This document shows positions 26,696 through 37,340 of a DNA stretch of 64,000 nucleotides, piece by piece. Made by a program: the position numbers and the translations under genes. Below the pieces are notes generated by a model, which made no database searches, was not told where the DNA came from, and was given only the letters and a program-made list of their open reading frames with translations. The stretch comes from Psychrobacter celer. Lineage in GTDB: Bacteria > Pseudomonadota > Gammaproteobacteria > Pseudomonadales > Moraxellaceae. The stretch covers positions 1 to 64,000 of the forward strand of contig NZ_JABASU010000006.1 in the NCBI RefSeq assembly GCF_016107555.1, in the 5' to 3' direction. Position 1 is the stretch's first letter. The number at the start of each line of letters is the position of its first letter.

Positions 26696-27982
26696 ATGAG
26701 CATAGAAAATGCCGACACCCTCGCAAACTCAACAAACCCCGCCAATGCTAAAAACTCTTTACATACTGAAAACCATGCGTCAGCGGAAAGCCAAGGCATC
26801 GTCATCGTTGGTGCCGGCTTGGCAGGTTGGCACGTCATCGATGCCATTCGAGCAAAAGACAAAGACATCGCCATTACTCTCATCACAGCGGATAATGGCG
26901 ATCGTTACCATAAGCCAATGCTGACAATGGCCATCAGCCAAAACAAGCGGGCGGCAGATTTGGTACGTGCAACTGGCGCTGACGCTGCCAAAGCGGCAAA
27001 CGTCAATCTACTAGCCAACATGCAGGTCACGGATGTTGACGCCGCTACGCAGCAGTTGCAGCTGGTCTCTGCCCTGCGCGCTGACCCGGTTTATACCAAT
27101 TATGCCACCATCAGCTATGACAAGTTGGTACTGGCGATGGGCGCGCAGCCGATTTTTCCAAAGAGCCTGCCGGAGGATTTGGTGTGGCATGTCAATCATA
27201 TTGAGCGCTTTGGGCAGCTACAAGAAAAGCTGGCAGCAGGCAGTCAGCATGTCGCCATCGTTGGCGCTGGTATGGTGGGGACAGAAATCGCCGAAGATTT
27301 ACTCAAAGCTGGACATGAAGTCACCTTGATTGATTTAAATGACGCGCCTTTATCACAAATGCTACCAGCAAAAGCGTCCGCTCGTATCGCGGCGGCGGTC
27401 CAGTCCCAAGGTATTCACTTTTTGGGTGGTTATCAAGTGACTGGCGTTACGCGTCAGGAGGACGGCAGGCTACACGTCCGCTATGCGCCAGTGGCAGGCA
27501 GTGCTGACAGCGCGGCCGCTCAGTCATCCGAGCCTTTGGTCGTCGATCATGTGATTGCCAGTACTGGCCTCACGGTCGATGCCAGACTGCCCACTGCTGC
27601 AGGGGTAGAGTTTGATCGCCGGACTGGTATCGTGGTGGATGCCACCACCTTACGTACGCAAGCGTCAAATATCTATGCCATCGGTGATTGTATGTCTATC
27701 AATGGCGTTGCCTGCCGTTATGTTGCCCCGCTGCGCGCACAGGCGGCGACCATTGCGGATGATATCTTAGAGGTGGCACATGACGGCTATGATCATAAAC
27801 CGCCAATGATTCGTCTAAAAAACAAAGCCATCTCTGTCATGGCTACTGGCGTACCACAAGCTGCTGGCAATTGGCAGGTAAAGACTGACACTGATGACGA
27901 GTTAATCATGGATTTGCTAGATGATAACAATGACGTCAGTGCGACAGTAACGATTAAAGCGCCGCCAATGGTTAAGTCTTAA
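26696..27982 (+). CDS. FAD-dependent NAD(P)H oxidoreductase, rubredoxin-reductase-like
   Basis: This 428-residue flavoprotein has two dinucleotide folds: VIVGAGLAGWHVIDAIR near residue 40 for FAD and VAIVGAGMVGTEIAEDL near residue 187 for NAD(P)H. The C-terminal FAD block is NIYAIGDCM. The segment GDRYHKPMLTMAISQNK after the first strand is reminiscent of rubredoxin-NAD reductases of the RubB type in Acinetobacter and Pseudomonas, which pass electrons through rubredoxin to alkane hydroxylase. No rubredoxin or alkane hydroxylase gene is next to it. The first 30 residues are a low-complexity Ala/Asn/Ser lead. TTGGAG precedes the ATG at 26696; the frame itself reaches back to 26624. Confidence 0.78.
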   Translation: MSIENADTLANSTNPANAKNSLHTENHASAESQGIVIVGAGLAGWHVIDAIRAKDKDIAITLITADNGDRYHKPMLTMAISQNKRAADLVRATGADAAKAANVNLLANMQVTDVDAATQQLQLVSALRADPVYTNYATISYDKLVLAMGAQPIFPKSLPEDLVWHVNHIERFGQLQEKLAAGSQHVAIVGAGMVGTEIAEDLLKAGHEVTLIDLNDAPLSQMLPAKASARIAAAVQSQGIHFLGGYQVTGVTRQEDGRLHVRYAPVAGSADSAAAQSSEPLVVDHVIASTGLTVDARLPTAAGVEFDRRTGIVVDATTLRTQASNIYAIGDCMSINGVACRYVAPLRAQAATIADDILEVAHDGYDHKPPMIRLKNKAISVMATGVPQAAGNWQVKTDTDDELIMDLLDDNNDVSATVTIKAPPMVKS

Positions 27983-28042
27983 TCAACGCTTAATCGCTGT
28001 AAGTTTAACTTTTAGCTTTAATTTCTAGTTTTAATTTTTCTC

Positions 28043-28082
28043 AAAAGCCAGCTGTGTAACAAATACGTAGCTGGCTTTTTTG
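28043..28082 (+). terminator. Terminator after the flavoprotein gene
   Basis: AAAAGCCAGCT and AGCTGGCTTTTTT enclose a 13-base loop. It separates the flavoprotein from the leucine-degradation cluster. Confidence 0.85.
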
Positions 28083-28150
28083 CCTACAATAATCGCGGGT
28101 TTTCATGCTATCTTTTACGGGGCTAGTATTTTTGGCGGTTAATTTAAATG

Positions 28151-28216
28151 ATACATAATGTATTACTATTATTGACAGTTTCGTTTTAGGCGGTATAGTA
28201 GTGAATCATATATGAT
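28151..28216 (+). promoter_or_regulatory. Promoter and operator candidates of the liu cluster
   Basis: TTGACA (28172-28177) and TATAGT (28194-28199), 16 bp apart, form the strongest promoter match in the window. A perfect 6-1-6 palindrome, ATACATAATGTAT, lies just upstream at 28151-28163. A perfect 12-bp palindrome, ATCATATATGAT, covers the expected transcription start at 28205-28216. Binding of a repressor at the second would block initiation. The regulator is not encoded nearby. Confidence 0.6.
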
Positions 28217-28290
28217 AGATACTCAAGGAAGAAAAATTGGCCCACGGGCAGTTTTTGAGTAGAATAAAAAGCACAACGAAAGGAATCGTT

Positions 28291-30048
28291 ATGACGCAAC
28301 CTACTGCATTTGACCACATATTAAGCAACATCCCTACCGTAAATATGGGCGCGCGCTCAGCGAATGCGCCACTGACTCAAAGCTATGATAAAGGCCCTGA
28401 TGTGCCGCTGATTGAGGCGACCATCGGCGACTTTTTTGATGCCATTGTCTCCAAATATCCAGAGCGTGAAGCGCTGGTCGTCCGTCATCAAAACATCCGC
28501 TGGACGTACCGCGAATTGCAGCAACATGTCAACCAGCTGGCCAGCAGTATGATCGAGATGGGGCTTGAGATTGGCGATCGCATTGGCATCTGGTCGCACA
28601 ACAACGCCGAATGGCTACTTATGCAGCTTGCCACGGCCAAAGTCGGCGTGATCCTCGTCAATATCAATCCTGCCTATCGTACTTTTGAGCTGCAATATGC
28701 GCTCAATAAACTCGGCTGCTCGGCACTCGTGCTCATGCGCCATTTCAAAAGCAGCGACTACGCTGGCCTTATCCGTGAGCTGTGCCCTGAGATTTATCAT
28801 AAAGACTACACCCAGCTGGATTTGGTCGAGATTCCAACCATCGAGCGTATCATTTGGATTGATGAGCCAGACTCTGACGAAACGTTTGGTTTTATGCAAA
28901 AATTCTCTGACTGGATGGCGGAAGGCGATGCCAACGATCCGCGCGTGGCCGAGCGTCAAGCGCAGCTAAAAAACACCGACGCGATTAACGTTCAGTTCAC
29001 CAGTGGCACGACTGGGACGCCAAAAGGCGCGACCTTAAGCCATCGCAATATCCTCAATAACGGCTATTTCATCGGTGAGGCGATGAACCTTACTTTCGAG
29101 GATAGACTGTGTATTCCTGTGCCGCTATATCACTGTTTTGGTATGGTGCTCGGCAATTTGGCCATCTTGACGCATGGTGGTTGTATCGTCTATCCAAACG
29201 ATGGCTTTGAGCCGTTATCAGTCCTACAAGCAGTCGAAGAAGAAAAATGTACGGGGCTGCATGGTGTACCGACGATGTTTATCGCCGAGCTCGATCACCC
29301 TGAGTTTGAAAACTTTGATTTATCGACCCTGCGTACAGGCATTATGGCCGGCTCTAGCTGCCCGATTGAGGTCATGCGCCGTGTCATTGATAAGATGCAT
29401 ATGAAAGAGGTGACCATCGCTTACGGCATGACCGAGACCAGTCCAGTCTCTTGCCAGACCAACGAGCACACGCCGCTTGAGAAGCAAGTCTCGACCGTTG
29501 GCCTGGTACAGCCTGCGCTTGAGGTGAAAGTCGTCGATACCGAGACGGGTGAGATCGTGCCGTTAGGGGAGACAGGAGAGCTGCTCACACGCGGCTACTC
29601 GGTGATGAAAGGCTATTGGGGCAGCCGCTTTAAAACCCGTGAAGCGATCCAAGATGGCTGGATGCATACTGGCGATTTGGCTACCATGGATGAGGACGGC
29701 TATGTCAAAATCGTCGGCCGTAGTAAAGACATGGTCATCCGCGGCGGCGAAAACATCTATCCGGTTGAGATTGAGAACTACTTATATCGCCATCCCAAGA
29801 TTCGCGATGTACAAATCGTTGGCGTACCAGATAAGCGGTATGGTGAAGTGCTGGCCGCTTGGATTATTCCCAAAGAGCCGGGCTGCTTGAGTGAAGACGA
29901 CGTGCGCCAGTTTTGTAGTGAGCACATTGCTCATTATAAGGTACCGACTTATTATCGGTTTGTTGAAGAATATCCGATGACCATCACCGGTAAAATTCAA
30001 AAGTATAAGATTATCGAGCAGATGAAAGCAGAGCTGGGTTTAGACTAA
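28291..30048 (+). CDS. AMP-dependent acyl-CoA synthetase of the leucine/isovalerate cluster
   Basis: This 585-residue cytoplasmic ligase activates a carboxylic acid to its CoA ester through an acyl-adenylate. Motifs are [18 protein letters not shown] for ATP binding, [28 protein letters not shown], the hinge [19 protein letters not shown] and the catalytic Lys in TGKIQKYKI. From its place as first gene of the liu cluster the substrate may be isovalerate, another branched short- or medium-chain acid, or acetoacetate; the sequence alone does not decide. The frame extends to 28237, but AAAGGAA fits the ATG at 28291. Gap to liuB is 153 bp. Confidence 0.87.
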   Translation: MTQPTAFDHILSNIPTVNMGARSANAPLTQSYDKGPDVPLIEATIGDFFDAIVSKYPEREALVVRHQNIRWTYRELQQHVNQLASSMIEMGLEIGDRIGIWSHNNAEWLLMQLATAKVGVILVNINPAYRTFELQYALNKLGCSALVLMRHFKSSDYAGLIRELCPEIYHKDYTQLDLVEIPTIERIIWIDEPDSDETFGFMQKFSDWMAEGDANDPRVAERQAQLKNTDAINVQFTSGTTGTPKGATLSHRNILNNGYFIGEAMNLTFEDRLCIPVPLYHCFGMVLGNLAILTHGGCIVYPNDGFEPLSVLQAVEEEKCTGLHGVPTMFIAELDHPEFENFDLSTLRTGIMAGSSCPIEVMRRVIDKMHMKEVTIAYGMTETSPVSCQTNEHTPLEKQVSTVGLVQPALEVKVVDTETGEIVPLGETGELLTRGYSVMKGYWGSRFKTREAIQDGWMHTGDLATMDEDGYVKIVGRSKDMVIRGGENIYPVEIENYLYRHPKIRDVQIVGVPDKRYGEVLAAWIIPKEPGCLSEDDVRQFCSEHIAHYKVPTYYRFVEEYPMTITGKIQKYKIIEQMKAELGLD

Positions 30049-30201
30049 GCGCACTTCTCGGGTACAGAACATCCACGACACCGGTGAGTGATACAAAAGA
30101 CAAATGGCTACCAACCTATCGGCTAGCAGTCGTATGACCAGCAGTCACTATAAACCATATAATCAATCACTTGCACTTACGCAGCAAAGAAAAGGGATAT
30201 C

Positions 30202-31812
30202 ATGAGCACTATCATAACCAGTAAACTGAGTCCAAACGCCAGCGATTTTCAGCAAAACCGTGCCGCCATGCAAGAGATGGTCGATGACTTATATGTACAC
30301 CTGCGTAAAGTCGCTCAGGGCGGCTCAGAGCGGGCGCGAGCCAAGCATTTAGCGCGTGGTAAGCTGTTGCCACGTGAGCGAGTCGAGCGTTTGCTGGATG
30401 TCGGCACCCCGTTTTTAGAGGTCGCTCCGATGGCGGCGCACGACATGTATGGCGAAGAGATACCCGCCGCGGGTGTGATTGCCGGTATTGGCCGTATCAA
30501 TGGTACTGAGTGTATGATTGTCTGTAATGATGCCACGGTAAAAGGCGGTACCTATTATCCAATGACAGTCAAAAAGCACTTGCGCGCGCAAGAGATTGCG
30601 CAAGAAAACAATCTGCCTTGCGTGTATTTGGTGGACTCAGGCGGTGCAAACTTGCCCAACCAAGATGACGTATTCCCTGACAAAGAGCACTTTGGTCGTA
30701 TCTTCTTTAACCAAGCCAATATGAGTGCGGCGGGTATCCCGCAGATTGCGGTGGTTATGGGTAGCTGTACGGCAGGCGGCGCGTATGTACCGGCGATGAG
30801 CGATGAATCCATCATCGTCAAAGAGCAAGGCACCATCTTTTTGGGTGGGCCGCCATTAGTAAAAGCAGCAACGGGCGAAGAGGTCAGCGCCGAGGATTTG
30901 GGCGGCGGTGATGTACATACCCGTCTGTCAGGAGTCGTCGATCATCTGGCACAAAGCGACACGCATGCGCTATCGATTGCGCGTGATATCGTCAGTCACC
31001 TTAACCGTCCTGCCAAGCAAATTCCCAATCAAATCAAACCGCGTCCACCGCGCTACGATGCCAAAGAATTATACGGCATCATTCCGACCGATAAGCGTCA
31101 GCCCTTTGATATCAAAGAAATCATCGCTCGCATCGTCGATGACAGTGCCTTTGATGAGTTTAAAGCGCGCTTTGGCAACACGCTGGTCTGCGGCTTTGCT
31201 CATATCGAGGGCATGCCAGTTGGCATTATCGCCAATAACGGCATCTTGTTTAGTGAGTCGGCGCAAAAAGGCACGCACTTTATCGAGCTGTGCTGCAAGC
31301 GTAAAATCCCGCTGGTATTCCTGCAAAACATCACCGGCTTTATGGTCGGCCGTAAATACGAAAACGAAGGCATCGCCCGTCATGGTGCTAAGATGGTGAT
31401 GGCAGTGGCCAATGCCAAAGTGCCGAAGTTTACCGTCATCGTCGGTGGCTCATTCGGTGCCGGTAACTACGGTATGTGTGGCCGTGCTTATAGTCCACGC
31501 TTCTTATGGATGTGGCCAAATGCGCGCATCTCTGTGATGGGCGGTGAGCAAGCGGCGTCGGTATTGGCCACTGTTAAGCGCGATAACTTCGAGCGTAAAG
31601 GCGAGACATGGAGTAGCGAGGACGAAGCGGCCTTTAAAGCACCGATTCGAGATATGTACGAAGCGCAAGGCCATCCCTATTATGCCACCGCGCGCCTGTG
31701 GGATGATGGAGTGATTGATCCTGCTGATACGCGTCAAGTGCTGGCATTGGGGCTAAGCGCTGCCTATAACGCTCCGATTGAAGAGACGACGTTTGGGGTC
31801 TTTAGAATGTAG
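30202..31812 (+). CDS. liuB: Methylcrotonyl-CoA carboxylase, carboxyltransferase subunit
   Basis: LiuB (MccB) transfers the carboxyl group from biotin on LiuD to 3-methylcrotonyl-CoA, giving 3-methylglutaconyl-CoA in leucine breakdown. The 536-residue length fits. It shows [98 protein letters not shown] and [16 protein letters not shown], the oxyanion and CoA/biotin sites of the carboxyltransferase fold. AAGGGAT lies before the ATG. Its partner subunit LiuD is two genes downstream. Confidence 0.93.
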   Translation: MSTIITSKLSPNASDFQQNRAAMQEMVDDLYVHLRKVAQGGSERARAKHLARGKLLPRERVERLLDVGTPFLEVAPMAAHDMYGEEIPAAGVIAGIGRINGTECMIVCNDATVKGGTYYPMTVKKHLRAQEIAQENNLPCVYLVDSGGANLPNQDDVFPDKEHFGRIFFNQANMSAAGIPQIAVVMGSCTAGGAYVPAMSDESIIVKEQGTIFLGGPPLVKAATGEEVSAEDLGGGDVHTRLSGVVDHLAQSDTHALSIARDIVSHLNRPAKQIPNQIKPRPPRYDAKELYGIIPTDKRQPFDIKEIIARIVDDSAFDEFKARFGNTLVCGFAHIEGMPVGIIANNGILFSESAQKGTHFIELCCKRKIPLVFLQNITGFMVGRKYENEGIARHGAKMVMAVANAKVPKFTVIVGGSFGAGNYGMCGRAYSPRFLWMWPNARISVMGGEQAASVLATVKRDNFERKGETWSSEDEAAFKAPIRDMYEAQGHPYYATARLWDDGVIDPADTRQVLALGLSAAYNAPIEETTFGVFRM

Positions 31813-31948
31813 ATTGGTACTATATTTTCGATGAGAGAATGCGTTGGTTTAAAATAAAAACTGAGTTACTAAGGCCGAGAACATTACGCAAAATTATCCG
31901 TAAAAAAAGACATGCAAAAGTTACCACAAAACATTGAGATAACCCTAT

Positions 31949-32743
31949 ATGAACAATTATAAAAGCCTATTGGTTGATATCGAACAGCACGTGGCGACGG
32001 TGACGCTAAACCGCCCTGAGATACGTAATGCCTTTAACGATGAAATGATCGCTGAGCTGACGGAGGTTTTTACCACGCTTGGCACTGATGATAATGTGCG
32101 AGTCATCGTGCTAGCGGCAGCAGGCAAAGCCTTCTGTGCGGGCGCTGATTTAAACTGGATGCGCGCCATGGCGGATTATAGCTATGAAGAAAATCTAGCC
32201 GACGCCGATAAACTCGCGCAAATGCTCAAAACCATTTATGAGTGCCCAAAACCAACCGTGGCTGCCATTCAAGGGGATGTCTATGCAGGTGGCATGGGTC
32301 TGGTCGCCGTCTGTGATGTGGCCATCGCGGTGAAGATTGCCAATTTTTGCCTCAGTGAAGTGCGTTTGGGACTAGCGCCTGCCACCATTAGTCCGTATGT
32401 CGTAAGAGCATTAGGGGCTAGGGCGTCGCATCGCTACTTTTTAAGTGCAGAAGTGTTTGATGCCAAAAAAGCGCGTCAATTAGGCTTTATCCATGAGCGG
32501 GTTAGTGAGGAAGCGCTCGACGATGCGGTGGCAACGTTTTGTGCCAAAATGGTCAAAAACAGCCCCGATGCGGTGAAAACCTGCAAGCAGCTATTGCATG
32601 ATATCGCAGGCGCGCCCATTAGCGACGAGCTGATCGCCGAGACGGTAAAAGGCATCGCTGATATTCGCTCATCCACACAAGGTAAGGAAGGCGTGCAAGC
32701 GTTTTTGCAAAAGCGTAAGCCTGATTGGTTGACGGCAGATTAG
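31949..32743 (+). CDS. liuC: Enoyl-CoA hydratase family, probable methylglutaconyl-CoA hydratase
   Basis: This 264-residue crotonase-fold enzyme probably adds water to 3-methylglutaconyl-CoA to make HMG-CoA, judged by its place between liuB and liuD. The oxyanion-hole regions are KAFCAGADLNWM near residue 65 and GDVYAGGMGLVAVCDVAIA near residue 110, followed by FCLSEVRLGLAPATISPYV, where the catalytic Glu lies. The ribosome site is weak. The 136-bp gap before it holds nothing recognisable. Confidence 0.88.
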   Translation: MNNYKSLLVDIEQHVATVTLNRPEIRNAFNDEMIAELTEVFTTLGTDDNVRVIVLAAAGKAFCAGADLNWMRAMADYSYEENLADADKLAQMLKTIYECPKPTVAAIQGDVYAGGMGLVAVCDVAIAVKIANFCLSEVRLGLAPATISPYVVRALGARASHRYFLSAEVFDAKKARQLGFIHERVSEEALDDAVATFCAKMVKNSPDAVKTCKQLLHDIAGAPISDELIAETVKGIADIRSSTQGKEGVQAFLQKRKPDWLTAD

Positions 32744-32799
32744 CGACAAACAACGATAGCCAAGCCGACAAATAAAAACGACAAGACACAGGGATAGTT

Positions 32800-34905
32800 A
32801 TGTTTTCTAAAATTTTAATTGCCAACCGTGGTGAAATTGCCTGCCGTGTGGCCGCGACTGCCAAGCGCTTAGGCGTCCGTACCGTCGCTGTTTATTCTGA
32901 TGCTGACCGCGGCGCCAAGCATGTCGCCGTCTGTGATGAAGCCGTTTATTTGGGCGGCTCATCGCCGAAAGACAGCTATCTAAAAGGCGATGCGATCATT
33001 GCGATTGCTCGCGATGTGGGCGCGCAAGCGATCCATCCAGGCTATGGCTTTTTAAGTGAAAACGCCGACTTTGCTCAGGCTTGTCAGGATGCGGGGCTGG
33101 TGTTTATCGGTCCATCCGCTGATGCGATTCGCGCGATGGGCGGCAAGTCTGAGTCCAAGCGTTTGATGGAAGCGGCTGGCGTGCCACTGATACCGGGTTA
33201 TCATGGTGACAATCAAGATGCCCAGTTTTTAAAACAGCAAGCAGACAGCATTGGCTATCCTGTGCTGATTAAAGCCAGTGCCGGCGGCGGCGGTAAAGGC
33301 ATGCGTATCGTCGAGCAAAGCAGCGATTTTATCGAAATGCTAGACTCTTGTCGCCGCGAAGCCATTACCAGTTTTGGCAATGATCAGGTACTCATCGAAA
33401 AATACGCGCTAAAGCCGCGCCATATCGAAATCCAAGTATTTGGTGATACGCATGGCAACTATGTGCATCTGTTTGAGCGCGATTGCTCGGTGCAGCGCCG
33501 CCATCAAAAAGTGCTAGAAGAAGCGCCAGCTCCCGGTGTCGATGCAGCGATGCGTGAAGCGATGGGGACAGCGGCGATTGAGGCGGCGCGTGCGGTCAGC
33601 TATGTCGGTGCAGGGACGGTTGAGTTCATCGTTGAGCAGCGCGAAGGCACGATGAGCTTTTATTTTATGGAGATGAACACTCGCCTGCAAGTTGAGCATC
33701 CAGTCAGTGAAGCCATTACTGGTGTCGATTTGGTCGAGTGGCAGCTCTTGGTCGCCTCCGGTCAGCCATTGCCAAAGTCGCAAGATGATTTGGCGATTAA
33801 TGGCCATGCGATTGAAGCGCGTATTTGCGCGGAAAACCCTGACAATGATTTTTTGCCAGCGACGGGTACACTCTTTACGTATCAAAAGCCTGAACACAGC
33901 ACCTTTGATGTTGCCGATGTACGTATCGACGATGGCGTACGCGAAGGCGATGTGATTAGTCCGTTTTATGACTCTATGATTGCCAAGCTTATCGTGCATG
34001 CGCCGACTCGCGAGCAGGCATTGGCCAAACTCGATCGCGCATTGGCACAAACGCGTATCGTCGGTTTGCCAAATAACGTGGCGTTTTTGCGTTATATTTT
34101 AAATACAGAGTCGTTTAGTCAAGCCAATCTCGATACGGCGCTTATCGAGCGCGAGGCGGACGAGTTATTTGATCAGCATCCACTTGATTTATCGACGCTG
34201 GTGGTGACTGCTATCGCCCAGCAGCTGGCTAGTGAAGGCATGGCGCAAGACGCCGATCCGTTTAGTAAGCCGACAGGATTCCGTGCTTATAACGATTATA
34301 CACGCTCGTTTAGCTTGGTTTATGATGAGCAAGCTTATAGCGCTCGTATCAGTCATTGGTACAACGCCACTGTCACGGGTGGCAAAAAAGGCACAGATAA
34401 TCTGAGCAGCTTTACACTAGTGATCGAAAAAGAAATCGCGAACGCTGACAAAAATGCCAATGCCAATGTCGCCGCGCCAACCGAAGCGGTATATGAAGGT
34501 GAGGTCAGCTACGCCAGCGATGACGTGCACAATCATACATTATGGCTCGATGGCGCACGTATCAATGCCCAGAGCTGGGTGAACCATGAAACCGTCTATG
34601 TGTTCACCGATCGTGGCCGTGACGAGATTACACTTGTCGATATTATGGCGCATGTGGGCGAAGAGTCTGCAGCAGTCGGTAGTTTGAAGTCACCGATGCC
34701 AGGGCAGGTCGTTGCCTTTAAAGTGGCTGTCGGCGATAGCGTGAAGAAAGGCGAGCCACTCGCCGTCATCGAAGCGATGAAAATCGAGCACACCATTACC
34801 GCACCCACCGATGGCGTGGTTGGAGAGTTGTTATTTGCAGCAGGCGATTCGGTGGCTGATGGTGATGAGCTGCTACGTATTGATACAGAAGCTAGCGGCG
34901 CTTAA
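32800..34905 (+). CDS. liuD: Methylcrotonyl-CoA carboxylase, biotin-carrying subunit
   Basis: LiuD (MccA) carboxylates its own biotin with bicarbonate and ATP. The 701 residues hold a biotin carboxylase domain at about 1-450 (KILIANRGEIACRV, HPGYGFLSENADFA, ATP loop ASAGGGGKGMRIV, FYFMEMNTRLQVEHPVSE), a linker domain, and a C-terminal biotinyl domain with the modified Lys in EAMKIEH near residue 660. The linker has an Asn/Ala-rich insert (NADKNANANVAAPTEA). AGGGA precedes the start, 56 bp after liuC. The Lys is the likely target of the biotin ligase encoded at 38269. Confidence 0.94.
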   Translation: MFSKILIANRGEIACRVAATAKRLGVRTVAVYSDADRGAKHVAVCDEAVYLGGSSPKDSYLKGDAIIAIARDVGAQAIHPGYGFLSENADFAQACQDAGLVFIGPSADAIRAMGGKSESKRLMEAAGVPLIPGYHGDNQDAQFLKQQADSIGYPVLIKASAGGGGKGMRIVEQSSDFIEMLDSCRREAITSFGNDQVLIEKYALKPRHIEIQVFGDTHGNYVHLFERDCSVQRRHQKVLEEAPAPGVDAAMREAMGTAAIEAARAVSYVGAGTVEFIVEQREGTMSFYFMEMNTRLQVEHPVSEAITGVDLVEWQLLVASGQPLPKSQDDLAINGHAIEARICAENPDNDFLPATGTLFTYQKPEHSTFDVADVRIDDGVREGDVISPFYDSMIAKLIVHAPTREQALAKLDRALAQTRIVGLPNNVAFLRYILNTESFSQANLDTALIEREADELFDQHPLDLSTLVVTAIAQQLASEGMAQDADPFSKPTGFRAYNDYTRSFSLVYDEQAYSARISHWYNATVTGGKKGTDNLSSFTLVIEKEIANADKNANANVAAPTEAVYEGEVSYASDDVHNHTLWLDGARINAQSWVNHETVYVFTDRGRDEITLVDIMAHVGEESAAVGSLKSPMPGQVVAFKVAVGDSVKKGEPLAVIEAMKIEHTITAPTDGVVGELLFAAGDSVADGDELLRIDTEASGA

Positions 34906-34930
34906 GCGCTGAAGTATAAGAAATGGAATA

Positions 34931-35077
34931 TATAGTCAATTCGATATAAAAACGATACAGTGAGATGAAAAGTTGTTTTTCGTAGCCTCTGTCGGCGTAG
35001 GCACAGTACGCAAGAAAAACAACTTTTCATTGAGCGACTTGATAGCCATGTATCTGATTTATGTGGATTCGACTATA
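34931..35077. mobile_element. MITE-like palindromic element, family B (147 bp)
   Basis: The element is bounded by TATAGTC at the left and its complement GACTATA at the right (35071-35077), with further imperfect terminal pairing. Internally a 17-bp inverted repeat, ATGAAAAGTTGTTTTTC at 34965 and its complement ending at 35030, encloses a 31-bp loop. It fills the 209-bp gap between liuD and liuE, inside the presumed operon. Related pieces occur near 38160, 39440 and 63190. Confidence 0.65.
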
Positions 35078-35114
35078 AGAACCGAAATATAAGAACAGTA
35101 AAAGGATAATAATC

Positions 35115-36035
35115 ATGAGCCATTCGTATCCAGAGCACGTCACCATCGTTGATGTCAGCCCACGTGATGGCTTGCAAAACGAAGCCATGACGGTACCGAC
35201 GGCGGTTAAGCAAACGCTTATCAACGATTTAATCGCAGCAGGCGTCAAAAAGCTGGAAGCGACCAGCTTTGTCTCGCCAAAGTGGGTACCACAAATGGGC
35301 GACAACAGTGAGCTGATGACCGCGCTAGCAGATAATAGGCATAATGACGTTATGTATTCGGTACTGGTGCCAAATATGCGCGGCTTTGATAATGCGATTG
35401 CACATCGTCCTGATGAAATCGTTATCTTTGGCTCAGCCAGCGAGACTTTTAGTCAAAAAAACATCAATTGCAGTATCGATGAAAGTATTGAACGTTTTGC
35501 ACCCGTTGCCGCTGCGGCAAAAGAGCATGGCATCAAAGTGCGCGGCGTCATCTCTTGTACGGTCGGTTGCCCTTATGAAGGCGAGATTGACCCAAGCCAA
35601 GTCGCGTATGTGACCAAGCGTTTGGTTGAGATTGGCTCAGAGCAGATTGGTATTGCTGATACTATTGGTGTCGGCACCCCGCTAAAAGTACAGCGCGCCC
35701 TACAAGCCGCATTAGAATATGCTGACATCGCTATGCTATCAGGACATTTTCATGATACTTATGGTCAAGCTGTGAGTAATACTTTAGCCGCACTACAGAT
35801 GGGTGTCAGCGAATTTGATACTTCAGTGGCTGGGCTTGGCGGTTGTCCTTATGCCAAAGGCGCAACGGGCAATGTCGCCACCGAAGATGTCGTCTACATG
35901 CTGCATGGTATGGGTATCAGTACTGGCATAGATTTGGATAAATTAGTCGTCGCTGGTGAGCGTATCAGTGAGTTTTTAGGTCGCCGCAATGGCTCAAGCG
36001 TGGCACGTGCGCTGATTAATAAGCGTCAGTCTTGA
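35115..36035 (+). CDS. liuE: Hydroxymethylglutaryl-CoA lyase
   Basis: LiuE splits HMG-CoA into acetoacetate and acetyl-CoA, the last step of the leucine route. The 306-residue TIM-barrel protein has VDVSPRDGLQNEA near residue 12 with the metal and catalytic residues, SCTVGCPYEG, GHFHDTYGQAVSNTLAALQ with metal-binding His, and the loop GLGGCPYAKGATGN with the catalytic Cys near residue 244. AAAGGA lies before the ATG. It is separated from liuD by a repeat element that may weaken or modulate read-through. Confidence 0.95.
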   Translation: MSHSYPEHVTIVDVSPRDGLQNEAMTVPTAVKQTLINDLIAAGVKKLEATSFVSPKWVPQMGDNSELMTALADNRHNDVMYSVLVPNMRGFDNAIAHRPDEIVIFGSASETFSQKNINCSIDESIERFAPVAAAAKEHGIKVRGVISCTVGCPYEGEIDPSQVAYVTKRLVEIGSEQIGIADTIGVGTPLKVQRALQAALEYADIAMLSGHFHDTYGQAVSNTLAALQMGVSEFDTSVAGLGGCPYAKGATGNVATEDVVYMLHGMGISTGIDLDKLVVAGERISEFLGRRNGSSVARALINKRQS

Positions 36036-36128
36036 CTAAGAAAATAAAGCGAGTCATAAGCTATATGGTCTCTTTTTAAATGGATCTGAATTTTTAAAAA
36101 ATTAAACATCAAAATACAAGGAATGGTT

Positions 36129-37316
36129 ATGAGTTTACCCGGATTGAATTTTCAGCTTGGCGAGGATATTGACGCACTGCGTGACGTGGTACAGCAGTTT
36201 GCGGCTAATGAAATCGCCCCGCGCGCAAGCGAAATCGACAGCAGCGATGAGTTCCCAATGGATCTATGGCAAAAAATGGGCGACTTGGGTTTGCATGGCA
36301 TTACTGTTCCTGAAGCGTACGGCGGCTCGGACATGGGCTACGTGGCTCATATGGTCGCGATGGAAGAGATCAGCCGCGCTTCTGCCTCTGTAGCACTCAG
36401 CTATGGCGCGCACTCAAACCTATGCATCAACCAAATCAAACGCAATGGTAATGAGGCGCAAAAACAAAAGTATTTGCCTAAGCTCATCAGTGGTGAATTC
36501 ATCGGGGCTTTAGCGATGAGTGAAACGGGCGCTGGCTCAGATGTGGTCAGTATGAAGCTCAAAGCCGAAGAAAAAGACGGCCATTATGTGCTAAACGGCA
36601 GCAAAATGTGGATCACCAATGGTCCAGATGCCGACGTGATGGTGGTGTATGCCAAGACCAATCCAGAGCTGGGTGCCAAAGGCATGACGGCATTTATCGT
36701 AGAAAAAGGCATGAAGGGCTTTGGCACCGCACAAAAGCTCGACAAGCTCGGCATGCGCGGCAGCCATACCGGTGAGATGATCTTTGATAATGTCGAAGTA
36801 CCAAGTGATAATATCTTAGGCGGCGTCGGCAATGGCGTCAAAGTGCTGATGAGCGGCCTTGATTATGAGCGTGCGGTACTTGCTGCAGGCCCTATCGGCA
36901 TCATGCAAGCGGTGATGGATAATGTCGTGCCTTATATTCACGACCGCAAGCAGTTTGGGCAAGCGATCGGTGAGTTTCAGCTTATCCAAGGTAAAGTCGC
37001 CGATATGTATACCATCTTGCAGGTGGGACGTAGCTTTTTATACACGGTCGGTAAAAACCTCGATATGCTCGATCAGCGCGGCGCAGGTCATAGCCGAGAA
37101 GTGCGCAAAGACTGCGCCAGTGTGATCTTATGGTGCGCCGAAAAAGCCACATGGATGGCAGGCGAGGGCATTCAAATCTTTGGCGGTAATGGCTATACCA
37201 ATGAATATCCACTAGGTCGCTTTTGGCGTGATGCCAAGCTCTATGAGATCGGTGCAGGCACCAGTGAGATACGCCGTATGCTGGTCGGGCGTGAGTTATT
37301 TAACGAGACTAAGTAG
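36129..37316 (+). CDS. liuA: Isovaleryl-CoA dehydrogenase
   Basis: LiuA oxidises isovaleryl-CoA to 3-methylcrotonyl-CoA with FAD, passing electrons to ETF. The 395-residue protein has the acyl-CoA dehydrogenase blocks [19 protein letters not shown] and [17 protein letters not shown]. The catalytic Glu is probably that of [15 protein letters not shown] near residue 245, the position used by isovaleryl-CoA dehydrogenases rather than the C-terminal Glu of other family members. [20 protein letters not shown] follows near the end. AAGGA is too close to the ATG at 36123, so the ATG at 36129 is preferred. It is last in the cluster, although its reaction is the first of the set. Confidence 0.94.
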   Translation: MSLPGLNFQLGEDIDALRDVVQQFAANEIAPRASEIDSSDEFPMDLWQKMGDLGLHGITVPEAYGGSDMGYVAHMVAMEEISRASASVALSYGAHSNLCINQIKRNGNEAQKQKYLPKLISGEFIGALAMSETGAGSDVVSMKLKAEEKDGHYVLNGSKMWITNGPDADVMVVYAKTNPELGAKGMTAFIVEKGMKGFGTAQKLDKLGMRGSHTGEMIFDNVEVPSDNILGGVGNGVKVLMSGLDYERAVLAAGPIGIMQAVMDNVVPYIHDRKQFGQAIGEFQLIQGKVADMYTILQVGRSFLYTVGKNLDMLDQRGAGHSREVRKDCASVILWCAEKATWMAGEGIQIFGGNGYTNEYPLGRFWRDAKLYEIGAGTSEIRRMLVGRELFNETK

Positions 37317-37340
37317 AAATACTTACTTTCATATTAAACC

